Source: Bacillus carboniphilus (GTDB lineage Bacteria > Bacillota > Bacilli > Bacillales > JC228). Taken from it: a stretch of DNA of 54,793 nt. The translations under genes and the position numbers were made by a program. This document shows, piece after piece, positions 33,022 to 39,425 of this stretch (the stretch's first letter is position 1; the number at the start of each line of letters is the position of its first letter). The stretch is from the NCBI RefSeq assembly GCF_039522365.1, contig NZ_BAAADJ010000001.1, positions 1 to 54,793 of the forward strand. Reading direction: 5' to 3'. The notes below the pieces were generated by a model. It saw only the letters and a list, made by a program, of their open reading frames with translations, was not told the DNA's origin and did not search any database.

Positions 33022-33177
33022 GTGTCCAAAGAACTAGATGTGATAATCCAAAAAACAATTGAAAAATATTACTTTACCGTTCGAATCTTAGGAAGCAATT
33101 CACCCAAAGCTAAAAGGCTACATCTAATTGTCAATGAACTTGTTGAAATGAAACAAAAAAATAATAAGTCTAAGTGA
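33022..33177 (+). CDS. Small hypothetical protein after the lysis genes
   Basis: A 51-residue helical basic protein starting at GTG (33022), with AAAGGAGTGG upstream and a strong promoter 45 bases before. It begins MSKELDVIIQKTIEKYY. It has its own transcription unit in the right accessory region, so it may be expressed in the lysogen. Function unknown. Confidence 0.65.
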   Translation: MSKELDVIIQKTIEKYYFTVRILGSNSPKAKRLHLIVNELVEMKQKNNKSK

Positions 33178-33230
33178 CTTCATAATAAAATTTGCAAATT
33201 AACAGTGAAAACCCCATTATATTGAGGGCT

Positions 33231-33491
33231 TTAAAAAGGCAAATCATCTTTAATTATAGGTCTTGCTTTCTTCACAAGATCTGTAATATCGTTATCGTTA
33301 TACGTCACTAGAAGAATTTCTGTCTTAAGATATCCAGTTTCTGATCTAATCTTATTGATCCATTCATAAGCAATAATGGCAGCTTTCCAGTCCGGGTCCT
33401 TTTTATATTCTCATTGATTAACCTGAAATGAACCTACACTCTCCGTTCTGCTACCTTCAATGTTGAGTCTAACTTTGATAGTTATAAACAT
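33231..33491 (-). pseudogene. Nonsense-broken gene with SSB-like C-terminal tip
   Basis: Read leftward from ATG 33491, the frame gives MFITIKVRLNIEGSRTESVG..., meets TGA at codon 27 (33413-33411), then continues for 59 more codons (KDPDWKAAIIAYEWINKIRS) to TAA. The end, IIKDDLPF, resembles the acidic SSB tail that recruits repair proteins. No restart codon follows the stop. The sequence after it still looks coding, so the break is probably recent, or a sequencing error. The original function is unknown. Confidence 0.65.
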
Positions 33492-33517
33492 ATTATCCAC
33501 AATACTTTCTTCTACAT

Positions 33518-34234
33518 TTAGTTTTGCAATAAATCTCTTACTTCTTTATATTCTTCAATTGTGTGGTTAAATAACTTACTTTCTTTCAAATCATACTTCA
33601 AACTAAAGAAGACCATGTATATATTGTGCATTTCCTCGTTCATTAAGATATGTTCACCATCGGATTCAAATCCTTCTCCTAAATATTTTGAAGTGTAATC
33701 TTCTAATTTATCTATTTCCCATTGACCTACACCATTATTATTGGTCAACATTATATCATCAAATATCTCTATTAAGGTAAGTGTGTCTTCTTTAAATTGA
33801 GGATGAATTCCATCATATTTCACATAAGTTGGATATTTACCTACTAAACTTTCTGGTATAGAGTCTGCTTCCATGTATTCATGTAGTTGTTTTTTAACTT
33901 TATCGTAATTACTTTCTTCACTTGCTAGTCCCACATTTTCATCTAAAAAGAAGATTAAATCATCTATCTTTCTTACAATTCCTTTTTCAAGGTCGTTCAT
34001 TTCATATGAATTTCCTGAGCCATCACTAAAACTCCCTGCTATATACTTCTTGTGGAATTTCTCGTGTAAATTTAACTCCTCTTCAGTTAGCTCTCTTTTT
34101 TCAGCCTTAGCTCCTTCAATCAATTCAACTATTTGATCAGTATCTTTTTTAAAATCATCGTGTATTAAACTAGCTTCTTTTGAGCAGCCAGCCAGGAAAA
34201 GCGTGGCAAGTATTAATAAGGCTACTTTCTTCAA
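33518..34234 (-). CDS. Prophage-encoded lipoprotein
   Basis: A 238-residue protein with a lipoprotein signal peptide (MKKVALLILATLFLAGC, lipobox LAGC, Cys17) and an acidic, helical, Glu/Lys/Asp-rich mature part. It would be lipid-anchored on the outer face of the membrane. It is transcribed opposite to the phage structural genes and overlaps an XRE gene upstream by four bases, so it is a probable lysogenic-conversion gene. Possible roles include superinfection exclusion; not shown. Confidence 0.85.
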   Translation of the reverse strand: MKKVALLILATLFLAGCSKEASLIHDDFKKDTDQIVELIEGAKAEKRELTEEELNLHEKFHKKYIAGSFSDGSGNSYEMNDLEKGIVRKIDDLIFFLDENVGLASEESNYDKVKKQLHEYMEADSIPESLVGKYPTYVKYDGIHPQFKEDTLTLIEIFDDIMLTNNNGVGQWEIDKLEDYTSKYLGEGFESDGEHILMNEEMHNIYMVFFSLKYDLKESKLFNHTIEEYKEVRDLLQN

Positions 34235-34446
34235 TTCTCTTCCTCCTTTAATTTATACAGGTCATCCAATTTTACGTTTAACAGCTTAGCAAGTTTCAGC
34301 AATTGTGGTACAGATGGATATGTTTTACCCGTACTCCAATTCGATAGTGTATTCTGAGATATTTCGAATATCTCACATATTTCTTTTCGTGAGTATCGAG
34401 ATTGTTTGATATAGACCCCAATTAAACAAATGACCATGTTTATCAC
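34231..34446 (-). CDS. XRE-family regulator of the lipoprotein operon
   Basis: A 71-residue Cro/CI-type protein; the helix-turn-helix is SRKEICEIFEISQNTLSNWS followed by TYPSVPQLLKLAKLLNVKLD. Its stop overlaps the lipoprotein start by four bases (ATGA). It probably controls its own leftward promoter in the 142-base divergent gap (34447-34588), which holds AT-rich AATATTTT repeats but no clear promoter that I can define. Confidence 0.82.
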   Translation of the reverse strand: MINMVICLIGVYIKQSRYSRKEICEIFEISQNTLSNWSTGKTYPSVPQLLKLAKLLNVKLDDLYKLKEEEN

Positions 34447-34588
34447 CCATTATATGTATTCAATACAAATATTTTTAATCCTTTCATAAATATTTTGGGA
34501 AAATCACAATATTTTTTGTAAGGACAGGCAACTTTCTAGGTGTTAGACCATAAACTCTATATCACAACTAAGAAAAGAGGTGATTCTT

Positions 34589-34861
34589 ATGGAGGTGATC
34601 TCATTCCAGGACTTCATGAAAGGTTCTACAATTCAAGCTTTCATTTCCCCTGACCCTAATATATTTGAATGGGTTGACGTTGGATTTAACGCAACCTTAG
34701 TCTCTGCAGGAGTAATACTTACACTTGTTCTTTTAGAAAAGGCAGGTGTTTCTATTGATGACACTATAATTCGTTGGGTTATGCGTGCTTCTATTCCAAT
34801 AGCTATTCTTTGGTTTATCTTCAAGCATAGCCTTATACATCATATCTTGGTGGGATGGTGA
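34589..34861 (+). CDS. Small membrane protein of the FtsK cassette
   Basis: A 90-residue protein with two hydrophobic segments (TLVSAGVILTLVLLE about residues 36-50 and ASIPIAILWFIF about 67-78). The ATG at 34589 has AAGAGGTGATT upstream; an in-frame GTG at 34580 lies within the site. It is the first gene of a four-gene right-end cassette. Function unknown. Confidence 0.72.
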   Translation: MEVISFQDFMKGSTIQAFISPDPNIFEWVDVGFNATLVSAGVILTLVLLEKAGVSIDDTIIRWVMRASIPIAILWFIFKHSLIHHILVGW

Positions 34862-34869
34862 ACTAGTAT

Positions 34870-34888
34870 ATGGGACAGTAGTTCCCAT
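34870..34888 (+). other. Hairpin after the small membrane protein
   Basis: ATGGGA and TTCCCAT pair with a 6-base loop directly after the 34589 gene. No T-run follows. A second, stronger hairpin (CTTTAGGTT/AACCTAAAG, 34947-34968) lies further on. They may regulate or process the cassette mRNA. Confidence 0.5.
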
Positions 34889-34946
34889 TATTAGAAATAA
34901 CAAGTATATGAGCTTGTACAAAGTTATTCGTTCGTTATGAAACATC

Positions 34947-34968
34947 TTTAGGTTTTTCAACCTAAAGT
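34947..34968 (+). other. 9-bp hairpin before the FtsK cassette genes
   Basis: CTTTAGGTT and AACCTAAAG form a perfect 9-bp stem with loop TTTC, followed by a short ACCTTTTC. It is either a weak terminator or a leader structure ahead of the 35024 gene. Confidence 0.55.
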
Positions 34969-35023
34969 CACCTTTTCGCCATTTCCTTCGTCAATGGACT
35001 TAAAGCTGAGGGGAGAGATAGAT

Positions 35024-35368
35024 TTGGATTTTTACAAACGCTTGAATGAAAACAATCCCTTTTTACACAGTTCTGGTTACTTAAACGAATTGCTAAAAGC
35101 AACACACGACCAAGAGGATGTTTTTGAAATTATGACACATATCGAAAGGCATGATGCTGATGAAGTTTATAGCTATGCCGAAGTTCTTTACGAATGCCAT
35201 AAAAAGCTTGAAAGTATTGAAAGAAAAAAGAAATGGTTTCAGAACAGGAACGAGGACATTATGGAGATTGTGAAGGATAAGCAGGAAAAGGAAGAGGAAT
35301 TATTGTTAGTTTGGCATCCGAACTTAATTTCGTTCCAAGCAGCAAAAATGAGAAGGAGGAATTCTTGA
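35024..35368 (+). CDS. Hypothetical protein of the FtsK cassette
   Basis: A 114-residue charged helical protein. I prefer the TTG at 35024 because GGGGAGAG lies seven bases upstream; the ATG at 34994 has no ribosome site. The middle is coiled coil (YECHKKLESIERKKKWFQNR). It ends directly before the FtsK-like gene and is probably its partner. No known family. Confidence 0.68.
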   Translation: MDFYKRLNENNPFLHSSGYLNELLKATHDQEDVFEIMTHIERHDADEVYSYAEVLYECHKKLESIERKKKWFQNRNEDIMEIVKDKQEKEEELLLVWHPNLISFQAAKMRRRNS

Positions 35369-36568
35369 ATGATTGAATGGGTGATACCTTTAGCAGTAGG
35401 AGCAACGGCTTTTATTAAAACAAGTAAATCCGAAAAGAAAAAGATTGAGCATATCATGAAAAACGTGGGGTATGGAGTTAAAAAGAAGGACGAAATTTTG
35501 TACCCTAAATTCAAGGTCAAAGAAAGCCTTTTCGATGGAGATAAGCATGTAGGTGAAAAATACTGTTATACGGTTCCGCTTGGATTACCTGCAACCAAAT
35601 TAGCTGAAATGGAGAAGAGTGTTAAGTTGTTCAGTGATGGTTTAAAGAGGCCAGTTGAAGTTTCATACCAAGAGGGATTACTCCAAATTTCAGTCTACAA
35701 CAGCGTTCTTCCAACAATGTACCCTTATAGTACCTTACCTCCTAAAAACGATGAATGGACTGTACCTATGGGGATTCGATTCGATGGACTCATTTGGCAC
35801 AACTTCGACTACGTTCCTCATATGACTGTTGCTGGAGTAACTAGATTTGGAAAATCTGTTCTTTTAAAAGTGATTATGACCTATCTCATAGAAAATCATC
35901 CAGATGATGTAGAGTTTTATATTATTGACTTAAAGGGTGGATTAGAGTTTGGACCTTATGAGAATTTAAACCAAGTAAGAGGAGTTGGTTCCAATGAAGA
36001 GGAAGCAGCTATCTTATTAGATGAAGTTCATGAAAGAATGCAAAGGATGTATAAATACTTTCGACACAATAATTGGTCAAACGTCGTAAACACACCCGAA
36101 CAAAAGAGAATCTTTGTAATTGTTGATGAAGCAGCTCAACTTACCCCAGAAAAATGGATGTCGAAGGAACATAAAAAACTATTAAGTATGTGCCAATACT
36201 ATCTTGGAGAAATTGCTCGTATTGGTGGAGCTTTAGGGTTTCGAGAAATATTCTGTACTCAATATCCAACAGCAGACACACTCCCACGCCAAATAAAACA
36301 AAATGCAGATGCAAAAGTAACATTTAGACTCCCAACTGGATATGCCTCTTCAGTAGCTATAGACGACACAGGAGCCGAAGAACTACCTAGCGACATAAAA
36401 GGTCGTGCATTATTTAAAACCCATGAACTAAAAGAAATGCAAGTTCCTTTTATTAGTGATAAAGAAATGAGAGCGAGACTAAAGAACTGGGAGGTACGGA
36501 AAGATGGTACTAACCCAAGCACAAGTAAAGAGAAACAGACAAGAGAGGATTCTTTATACTTTAGATAG
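35369..36568 (+). CDS. FtsK/SpoIIIE-type DNA translocase
   Basis: A 399-residue RecA-fold motor. One short hydrophobic segment at the N-terminus (IEWVIPLAVGATAFI) may anchor it. Walker A is GVTRFGKSVLL (about residues 156-166), YIIDLKGG follows, and Walker B is IFVIVDEAAQL (about 250). It lacks the four-helix membrane domain and gamma domain of cellular FtsK, resembling conjugation coupling proteins. Similar genes sit at the right ends of some Bacillus prophages. It may move double-stranded DNA; its role in the phage is unknown. Confidence 0.88.
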   Translation: MIEWVIPLAVGATAFIKTSKSEKKKIEHIMKNVGYGVKKKDEILYPKFKVKESLFDGDKHVGEKYCYTVPLGLPATKLAEMEKSVKLFSDGLKRPVEVSYQEGLLQISVYNSVLPTMYPYSTLPPKNDEWTVPMGIRFDGLIWHNFDYVPHMTVAGVTRFGKSVLLKVIMTYLIENHPDDVEFYIIDLKGGLEFGPYENLNQVRGVGSNEEEAAILLDEVHERMQRMYKYFRHNNWSNVVNTPEQKRIFVIVDEAAQLTPEKWMSKEHKKLLSMCQYYLGEIARIGGALGFREIFCTQYPTADTLPRQIKQNADAKVTFRLPTGYASSVAIDDTGAEELPSDIKGRALFKTHELKEMQVPFISDKEMRARLKNWEVRKDGTNPSTSKEKQTREDSLYFR

Positions 36569-37145
36569 GCTTGGTTTTGCTACTACTAGTCAGCTTCAAG
36601 AAATTCATAAACTTGGCCAAAAAAGAAATACATTGCGGATCATCAAAGAAATGGAATCCTATCTTCATAAAAAATCCCATCCTGAAAGATATGGAGAAAA
36701 TGTTTATTATCTTAACCCACTTGGGAGAGAAGTAATAGGTACGTCTAAAGAGAGGAAGTGGAACGCTGAAATTGTTGAGCATTATCTTATGCGTAATGAT
36801 TTCTTTATTTACTTAGGATGCCCTCAGAATTTTGAAATTGAGCGGGAGATAGTAATGAAACTAAAAGAAGGGAACACCCACCGAGAAGAAATCATTCGTT
36901 GTGATGCTTTGTATAAAAAAGAGGAAGTGATGTATTTTTTAGAAGTAGATCGAACTCAATCAATGTCTGAGAATAAGAAGAAAATAGAGAGATACAAAAA
37001 AGCATCTGATATCATTAAAAAGAAATTTTCCAATTCTCCAGTAATTGTTTTTTACACTGGGAGCAAAATAAGGAAGATTAACATTGAAAAAAATCTAGAA
37101 AAAACAGGTCTGAAATATGAAATTTATTCTAGAGAAGAAATATAG
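36504..37145 (+). CDS. Replication-relaxation family protein
   Basis: A 213-residue protein overlapping the FtsK-like gene by 65 bases, with GGGAGG inside that gene before its ATG. Residues 10-75 form a winged helix (RLGFATTSQLQEIHKLGQKR). The C-terminal part (RCDALYKKEEVMYFLEVDRT) has the D...ExD spacing of PD-(D/E)XK-like folds. Members are found with plasmid and phage FtsK-like genes and are named for an effect on replication control. A role for this pair is not established. Confidence 0.8.
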   Translation: MVLTQAQVKRNRQERILYTLDRLGFATTSQLQEIHKLGQKRNTLRIIKEMESYLHKKSHPERYGENVYYLNPLGREVIGTSKERKWNAEIVEHYLMRNDFFIYLGCPQNFEIEREIVMKLKEGNTHREEIIRCDALYKKEEVMYFLEVDRTQSMSENKKKIERYKKASDIIKKKFSNSPVIVFYTGSKIRKINIEKNLEKTGLKYEIYSREEI

Positions 37146-37180
37146 TATCCACACTTTATCCTCAGTATTATCACTTTTCG

Positions 37181-37223
37181 TGCTAACCAAATTGCTAACC
37201 AAATTGCTAACGGAATTGCTAAC
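37181..37223. repeat. Right arm-type integrase sites, 12-bp tandem repeat
   Basis: TGCTAACCAAAT, TGCTAACCAAAT, TGCTAACGGAAT and TGCTAAC follow each other with a 12-bp period. The same ATTGCTAAC motif is at the other prophage end (543-551). The position 106 bases from attR fits integrase arm-binding sites. Confidence 0.65.
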
Positions 37224-37270
37224 ACTAAACGGAAAGAATAGTATGAAAAATAGAAATTTTAATTTAGGGG

Positions 37271-37300
37271 TTGCATACTTGTTAGGTTCCTGTATATAAT
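37271..37300 (+). promoter_or_regulatory. Outward-facing promoter just inside attR
   Basis: TTGCAT (37271-37276), an 18-bp spacer and TATAAT (37295-37300) point out of the prophage. Transcription would start about 37307, cross attR and enter the six tRNA genes separated from the rRNA promoter by integration. Confidence 0.72.
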
Positions 37301-37328
37301 AAAACTCGTCACTGCGACTGACACCGAA

Positions 37329-37373
37329 ATGGTAAGGAAGAGGTCACCGGTTCGAGCCCGGTTGGAAGCTTTC
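37329..37373. repeat. attR, 45-bp direct repeat
   Basis: Identical to 418-462. It carries the displaced original 3' half of tRNA-Thr without its 5' half, so it is not a functional tRNA gene. Chromosomal sequence resumes beyond it. Confidence 0.93.
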
Positions 37374-37388
37374 CTATTTTACGACATT

Positions 37389-37463
37389 GGCCCGTTGGTC
37401 AAGTGGTTAAGACACCGCCCTTTCACGGCGGTAACACGGGTTCGAATCCCGTACGGGTCACCA
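37389..37463 (+). tRNA. tRNA-Glu (TTC)
   Basis: Acceptor GGCCCGT pairs with ACGGGTC (one G-T), anticodon loop CTTTCAC carries TTC, and CCA is encoded. It is the first tRNA after attR, 16 bases from the repeat. Confidence 0.96.
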
Positions 37464-37489
37464 CTTATATTATAAAATAATAGTTTTAT

Positions 37490-37565
37490 GGAGGATTAGC
37501 TCAGCTGGGAGAGCACTTGCCTTACAAGCAAGGGGTCGGCGGTTCGATCCCGTCATCCTCCACCA
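37490..37565 (+). tRNA. tRNA-Val (TAC)
   Basis: Acceptor GGAGGAT pairs with ATCCTCC, anticodon loop CTTACAA carries TAC, and CCA is encoded. Confidence 0.96.
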
Positions 37566-37573
37566 TCTCTTTT

Positions 37574-37658
37574 GGAGGGGTAGCGAAGTGGCTAAACGCG
37601 GCGGACTGTAAATCCGCTCCCTCAGGGTTCGGCGGTTCGAATCCGTCCCCCTCCACCA
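37574..37658 (+). tRNA. tRNA-Tyr (GTA)
   Basis: A class II tRNA with a long variable arm (CTCCCTCAGGGTTCGG); the acceptor begins GGAGGGG, the anticodon is GTA, and CCA is encoded. The length of 85 bases is normal for tRNA-Tyr. Confidence 0.96.
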
Positions 37659-37717
37659 TTTTCTTTTTAAGAAACACATAATTTCTTAAATGAAGTACAT
37701 ACTAATTATTGTAATAT

Positions 37718-37792
37718 TGGGCTATAGCCAAGCGGTAAGGCAACGGACTTTGACTCCGTCATGCGTAGGTTCGAATCCTGCTAGCCCAGCCA
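37718..37792 (+). tRNA. tRNA-Gln (TTG)
   Basis: Acceptor TGGGCTA pairs with TAGCCCA, anticodon loop CTTTGAC carries TTG, and CCA is encoded. Confidence 0.96.
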
Positions 37793-37793
37793 A

Positions 37794-37866
37794 GAGCCAT
37801 TAGCTCAGTCGGTAGAGCATCTGACTTTTAATCAGAGGGTCGAAGGTTCGAGTCCTTCATGGCTCA
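37794..37866 (+). tRNA. tRNA-Lys (TTT)
   Basis: Acceptor GAGCCAT pairs with ATGGCTC, anticodon loop CTTTTAA carries TTT. CCA is not encoded. A terminator-like hairpin follows. Confidence 0.96.
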
Positions 37867-37871
37867 TAATT

Positions 37872-37906
37872 GACCTTGATACAAAATTGTGTCAAGGTCC
37901 CTTTTC
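37872..37906 (+). terminator. Terminator after tRNA-Lys
   Basis: GACCTTGATAC and GTGTCAAGGTC form an 11-bp stem (one G-T) with loop AAAATT, followed by CCTTTTC. It should end the tRNA-Glu to tRNA-Lys transcript before tRNA-Ala. Confidence 0.78.
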
Positions 37907-37915
37907 ATATTAAGT

Positions 37916-37991
37916 GGGGCCTTAGCTCAGCTGGGAGAGCGCCTGCTTTGCACGCAGGAGGTCAGCGGTTCGATCCCGCTAGGCTCCACCA
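37916..37991 (+). tRNA. tRNA-Ala (TGC)
   Basis: Acceptor GGGGCCT pairs with AGGCTCC (one G-T), anticodon loop TTTGCAC carries TGC, and CCA is encoded. It lies after a terminator with only nine bases between; no own promoter is obvious. Confidence 0.96.
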
Positions 37992-38011
37992 TACATACAA
38001 TTGTGTCTTCT

Positions 38012-38045
38012 ACCTTATACTCTTGAGAGTATGAGGTTTTTTTGT
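38012..38045. terminator. Terminator between tRNA-Ala and the NERD gene
   Basis: ACCTTATACTC and GAGTATGAGGT form an 11-bp stem with a T-run after it on the plus strand. It ends the tRNA cluster and probably also the convergent minus-strand gene. Confidence 0.85.
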
Positions 38046-38046
38046 G

Positions 38047-38997
38047 TTATTTGGGTTTGATGTAGGTAGTTGATTTGCGTTGATTCTTTGGCAGTAGGTT
38101 CATCCCAATGAGTAATCTTCTAGCAATAAACCTTGAGGACAGCCGTAACAAAGTTTGACACTCTTTAACTGAGATGGAAGGGAAAATGGACAGGTAACTG
38201 TTTATTATATGAATGTGAGCATTTTTGGAATGAAAGAGGCATCGATTACAGAACCATGTAGAGGATTGTCTTTTTAAGATATCCTGATTGCAGTTAGGAC
38301 AAGTAATTCCATTCATTAAGTCTGACTTTTGAAGATTATAAAATTCCATAGCATCAAAAGGAGCCGGGGTGTGTTGTTCCTTAATTAAGCTCAATAGTTT
38401 CTTCCTGATATAAGGAGTGACAATTTCTTTAGTGTGGTTAACTGACAGTGCGTCTATTTTATTTGGAATTTGTTCAGCATGGTAAACATATTTGAAAATA
38501 GAAGATGGGCCATGCAAGATGGTTTCTGGAGAACGGATGGAGACTAAGTGGTAACAAGGGATTTCTTTTTGAAAGTGATTATTAAACCATTGTTGGAATT
38601 GAACTTTTTGTCGTTGTGCTTGGAGTATCGGGTTTGGTATTCCACCTGTAAAATATTCGGATTTGCGGGTTACTTGGCCTGAAATAGAATCAAAATGTAG
38701 TTCACCATACATACTTTTTGATTCAATTATTATGGCGAACTTAGAACTAATAATTAATGTATCCACTTGGAAATACTGTTTAACATCGTTTAAAAGCCTT
38801 ACACCAGGAATGATGTAATAATGGTTTGGTATAAAGTTTAAATGGTAGTCCAGTTCTAATTCTCCTTTATAACCGGCATTATTTTTTTTGTAATTCACCT
38901 CAATTTCTTTGTATTTTTCATGGTTCTTTGGAATGAGGGTTAACAACGCCTTTTCCATAGTAAGCTGGAGTGGTTCTTCTCCACTTTTTGTGAACAT
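38047..38997 (-). CDS. NERD-domain protein
   Basis: A 316-residue protein. About residues 40-160 is a NERD nuclease-related domain (GYKGELELDYHLNFIPNHYY, VDTLIISSKFAIIIESKSMY), with D and ExK as in the restriction-endonuclease-like fold. About 230-255 is a zinc ribbon (CPNCNQDI ... CNRC). The C-terminus is helical and basic. NERD proteins are presumed DNA-processing enzymes; the substrate is unknown. It is host DNA outside the prophage and convergent with the tRNA cluster. Confidence 0.85.
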   Translation of the reverse strand: MFTKSGEEPLQLTMEKALLTLIPKNHEKYKEIEVNYKKNNAGYKGELELDYHLNFIPNHYYIIPGVRLLNDVKQYFQVDTLIISSKFAIIIESKSMYGELHFDSISGQVTRKSEYFTGGIPNPILQAQRQKVQFQQWFNNHFQKEIPCYHLVSIRSPETILHGPSSIFKYVYHAEQIPNKIDALSVNHTKEIVTPYIRKKLLSLIKEQHTPAPFDAMEFYNLQKSDLMNGITCPNCNQDILKRQSSTWFCNRCLFHSKNAHIHIINSYLSIFPSISVKECQTLLRLSSRFIARRLLIGMNLLPKNQRKSTTYIKPK

Positions 38998-39059
38998 TAA
39001 AGCCCACCATTATTATAGAAAATAAAAAACCTGTTTAAAAGTTGTGAATCTAATTAGGT

Positions 39060-39308
39060 GAGTGCGAAAAAATGGATTTAAGTGCGGAAATCGTTAATTG
39101 AGTGCGGAAAACAGATTTTGAGTGCGAAAAGTAACTTTTGGGTGCGAATATCAATTTGAGTGCGAAAAGTAACTTTTGAGTGCGATAAAATCAGAGTTGA
39201 GTGCGACAAAATAAATTTTAGTGCGCCACCTTTCCTTTTATAAAGAGCCAGCCGTCCTGTTCAAGCCAGCCTCCCCTTTTAGGGGGAGCTGTACTAAATT
39301 TGAGTGCG
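39060..39308. repeat. GAGTGCG array with 20-bp period
   Basis: The motif (G)AGTGCG followed mostly by AAAA recurs at about 39060, 39080, 39100, 39120, 39140, 39158, 39178, 39199, 39219 and, after a gap, 39302. Spacing is 18-21 bp, close to two helical turns. The array fills the 428-base gap between the divergent NERD and arginase genes, together with a hairpin at 39268-39290 (AGC-CTCCCC with GGGGAGCT). Repeats are too short and the spacers too uniform for CRISPR. Confidence 0.85.
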
Positions 39309-39364
39309 CCACCCCAAATAAAGAAATCCCCCACCCCCGCATATATATACACCAACATGTCGAG

Positions 39365-39394
39365 TTGAGTCATCCCCTCGTAACCGTTTACAAT
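39365..39394 (+). promoter_or_regulatory. Possible promoter of arginase
   Basis: TTGAGT (39365-39370), an 18-bp spacer and TACAAT (39389-39394) fit a SigA promoter about 30 bases before the rocF ribosome site. No SigL-type -24/-12 element is evident, although rocF is SigL-controlled in B. subtilis. Confidence 0.5.
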
Positions 39395-39425
39395 TATTAA
39401 AAAGGGTGAAAAGGAGAGGGGTCAT

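Larger units (their letters stand above)
418..37373. mobile_element. Complete siphovirus-like prophage in tRNA-Thr
   Basis: A region of about 37 kb is bounded by a perfect 45-bp repeat. It contains, in order, integrase, repressor/ImmA, early regulators, DnaD-type initiator, methyltransferase, toxin-antitoxin pair, ArpU-type late regulator, terminases, HK97-type portal/protease/capsid, tail completion proteins, tape measure, tail-tip proteins, holin, amidase and right-end accessory genes. All structural ORFs expected for a tailed siphovirus are open, so the prophage may be functional. One right-end gene (33231-33491) carries a nonsense codon. The second, shorter tyrosine recombinase at 12538 lies within the element. 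Confidence 0.95.

Noticed and set aside
37117-37299. ORF of 60 codons at the prophage right end
   Set aside because: Its sequence is produced by the 12-bp TGCTAACCAAAT repeats and the AT-rich att arm; no ribosome site fits.
39060-39308. CRISPR array
   Set aside because: The repeated motif is only 6-11 bp, the intervals are short AT-rich segments that also resemble each other, and there are no cas genes.
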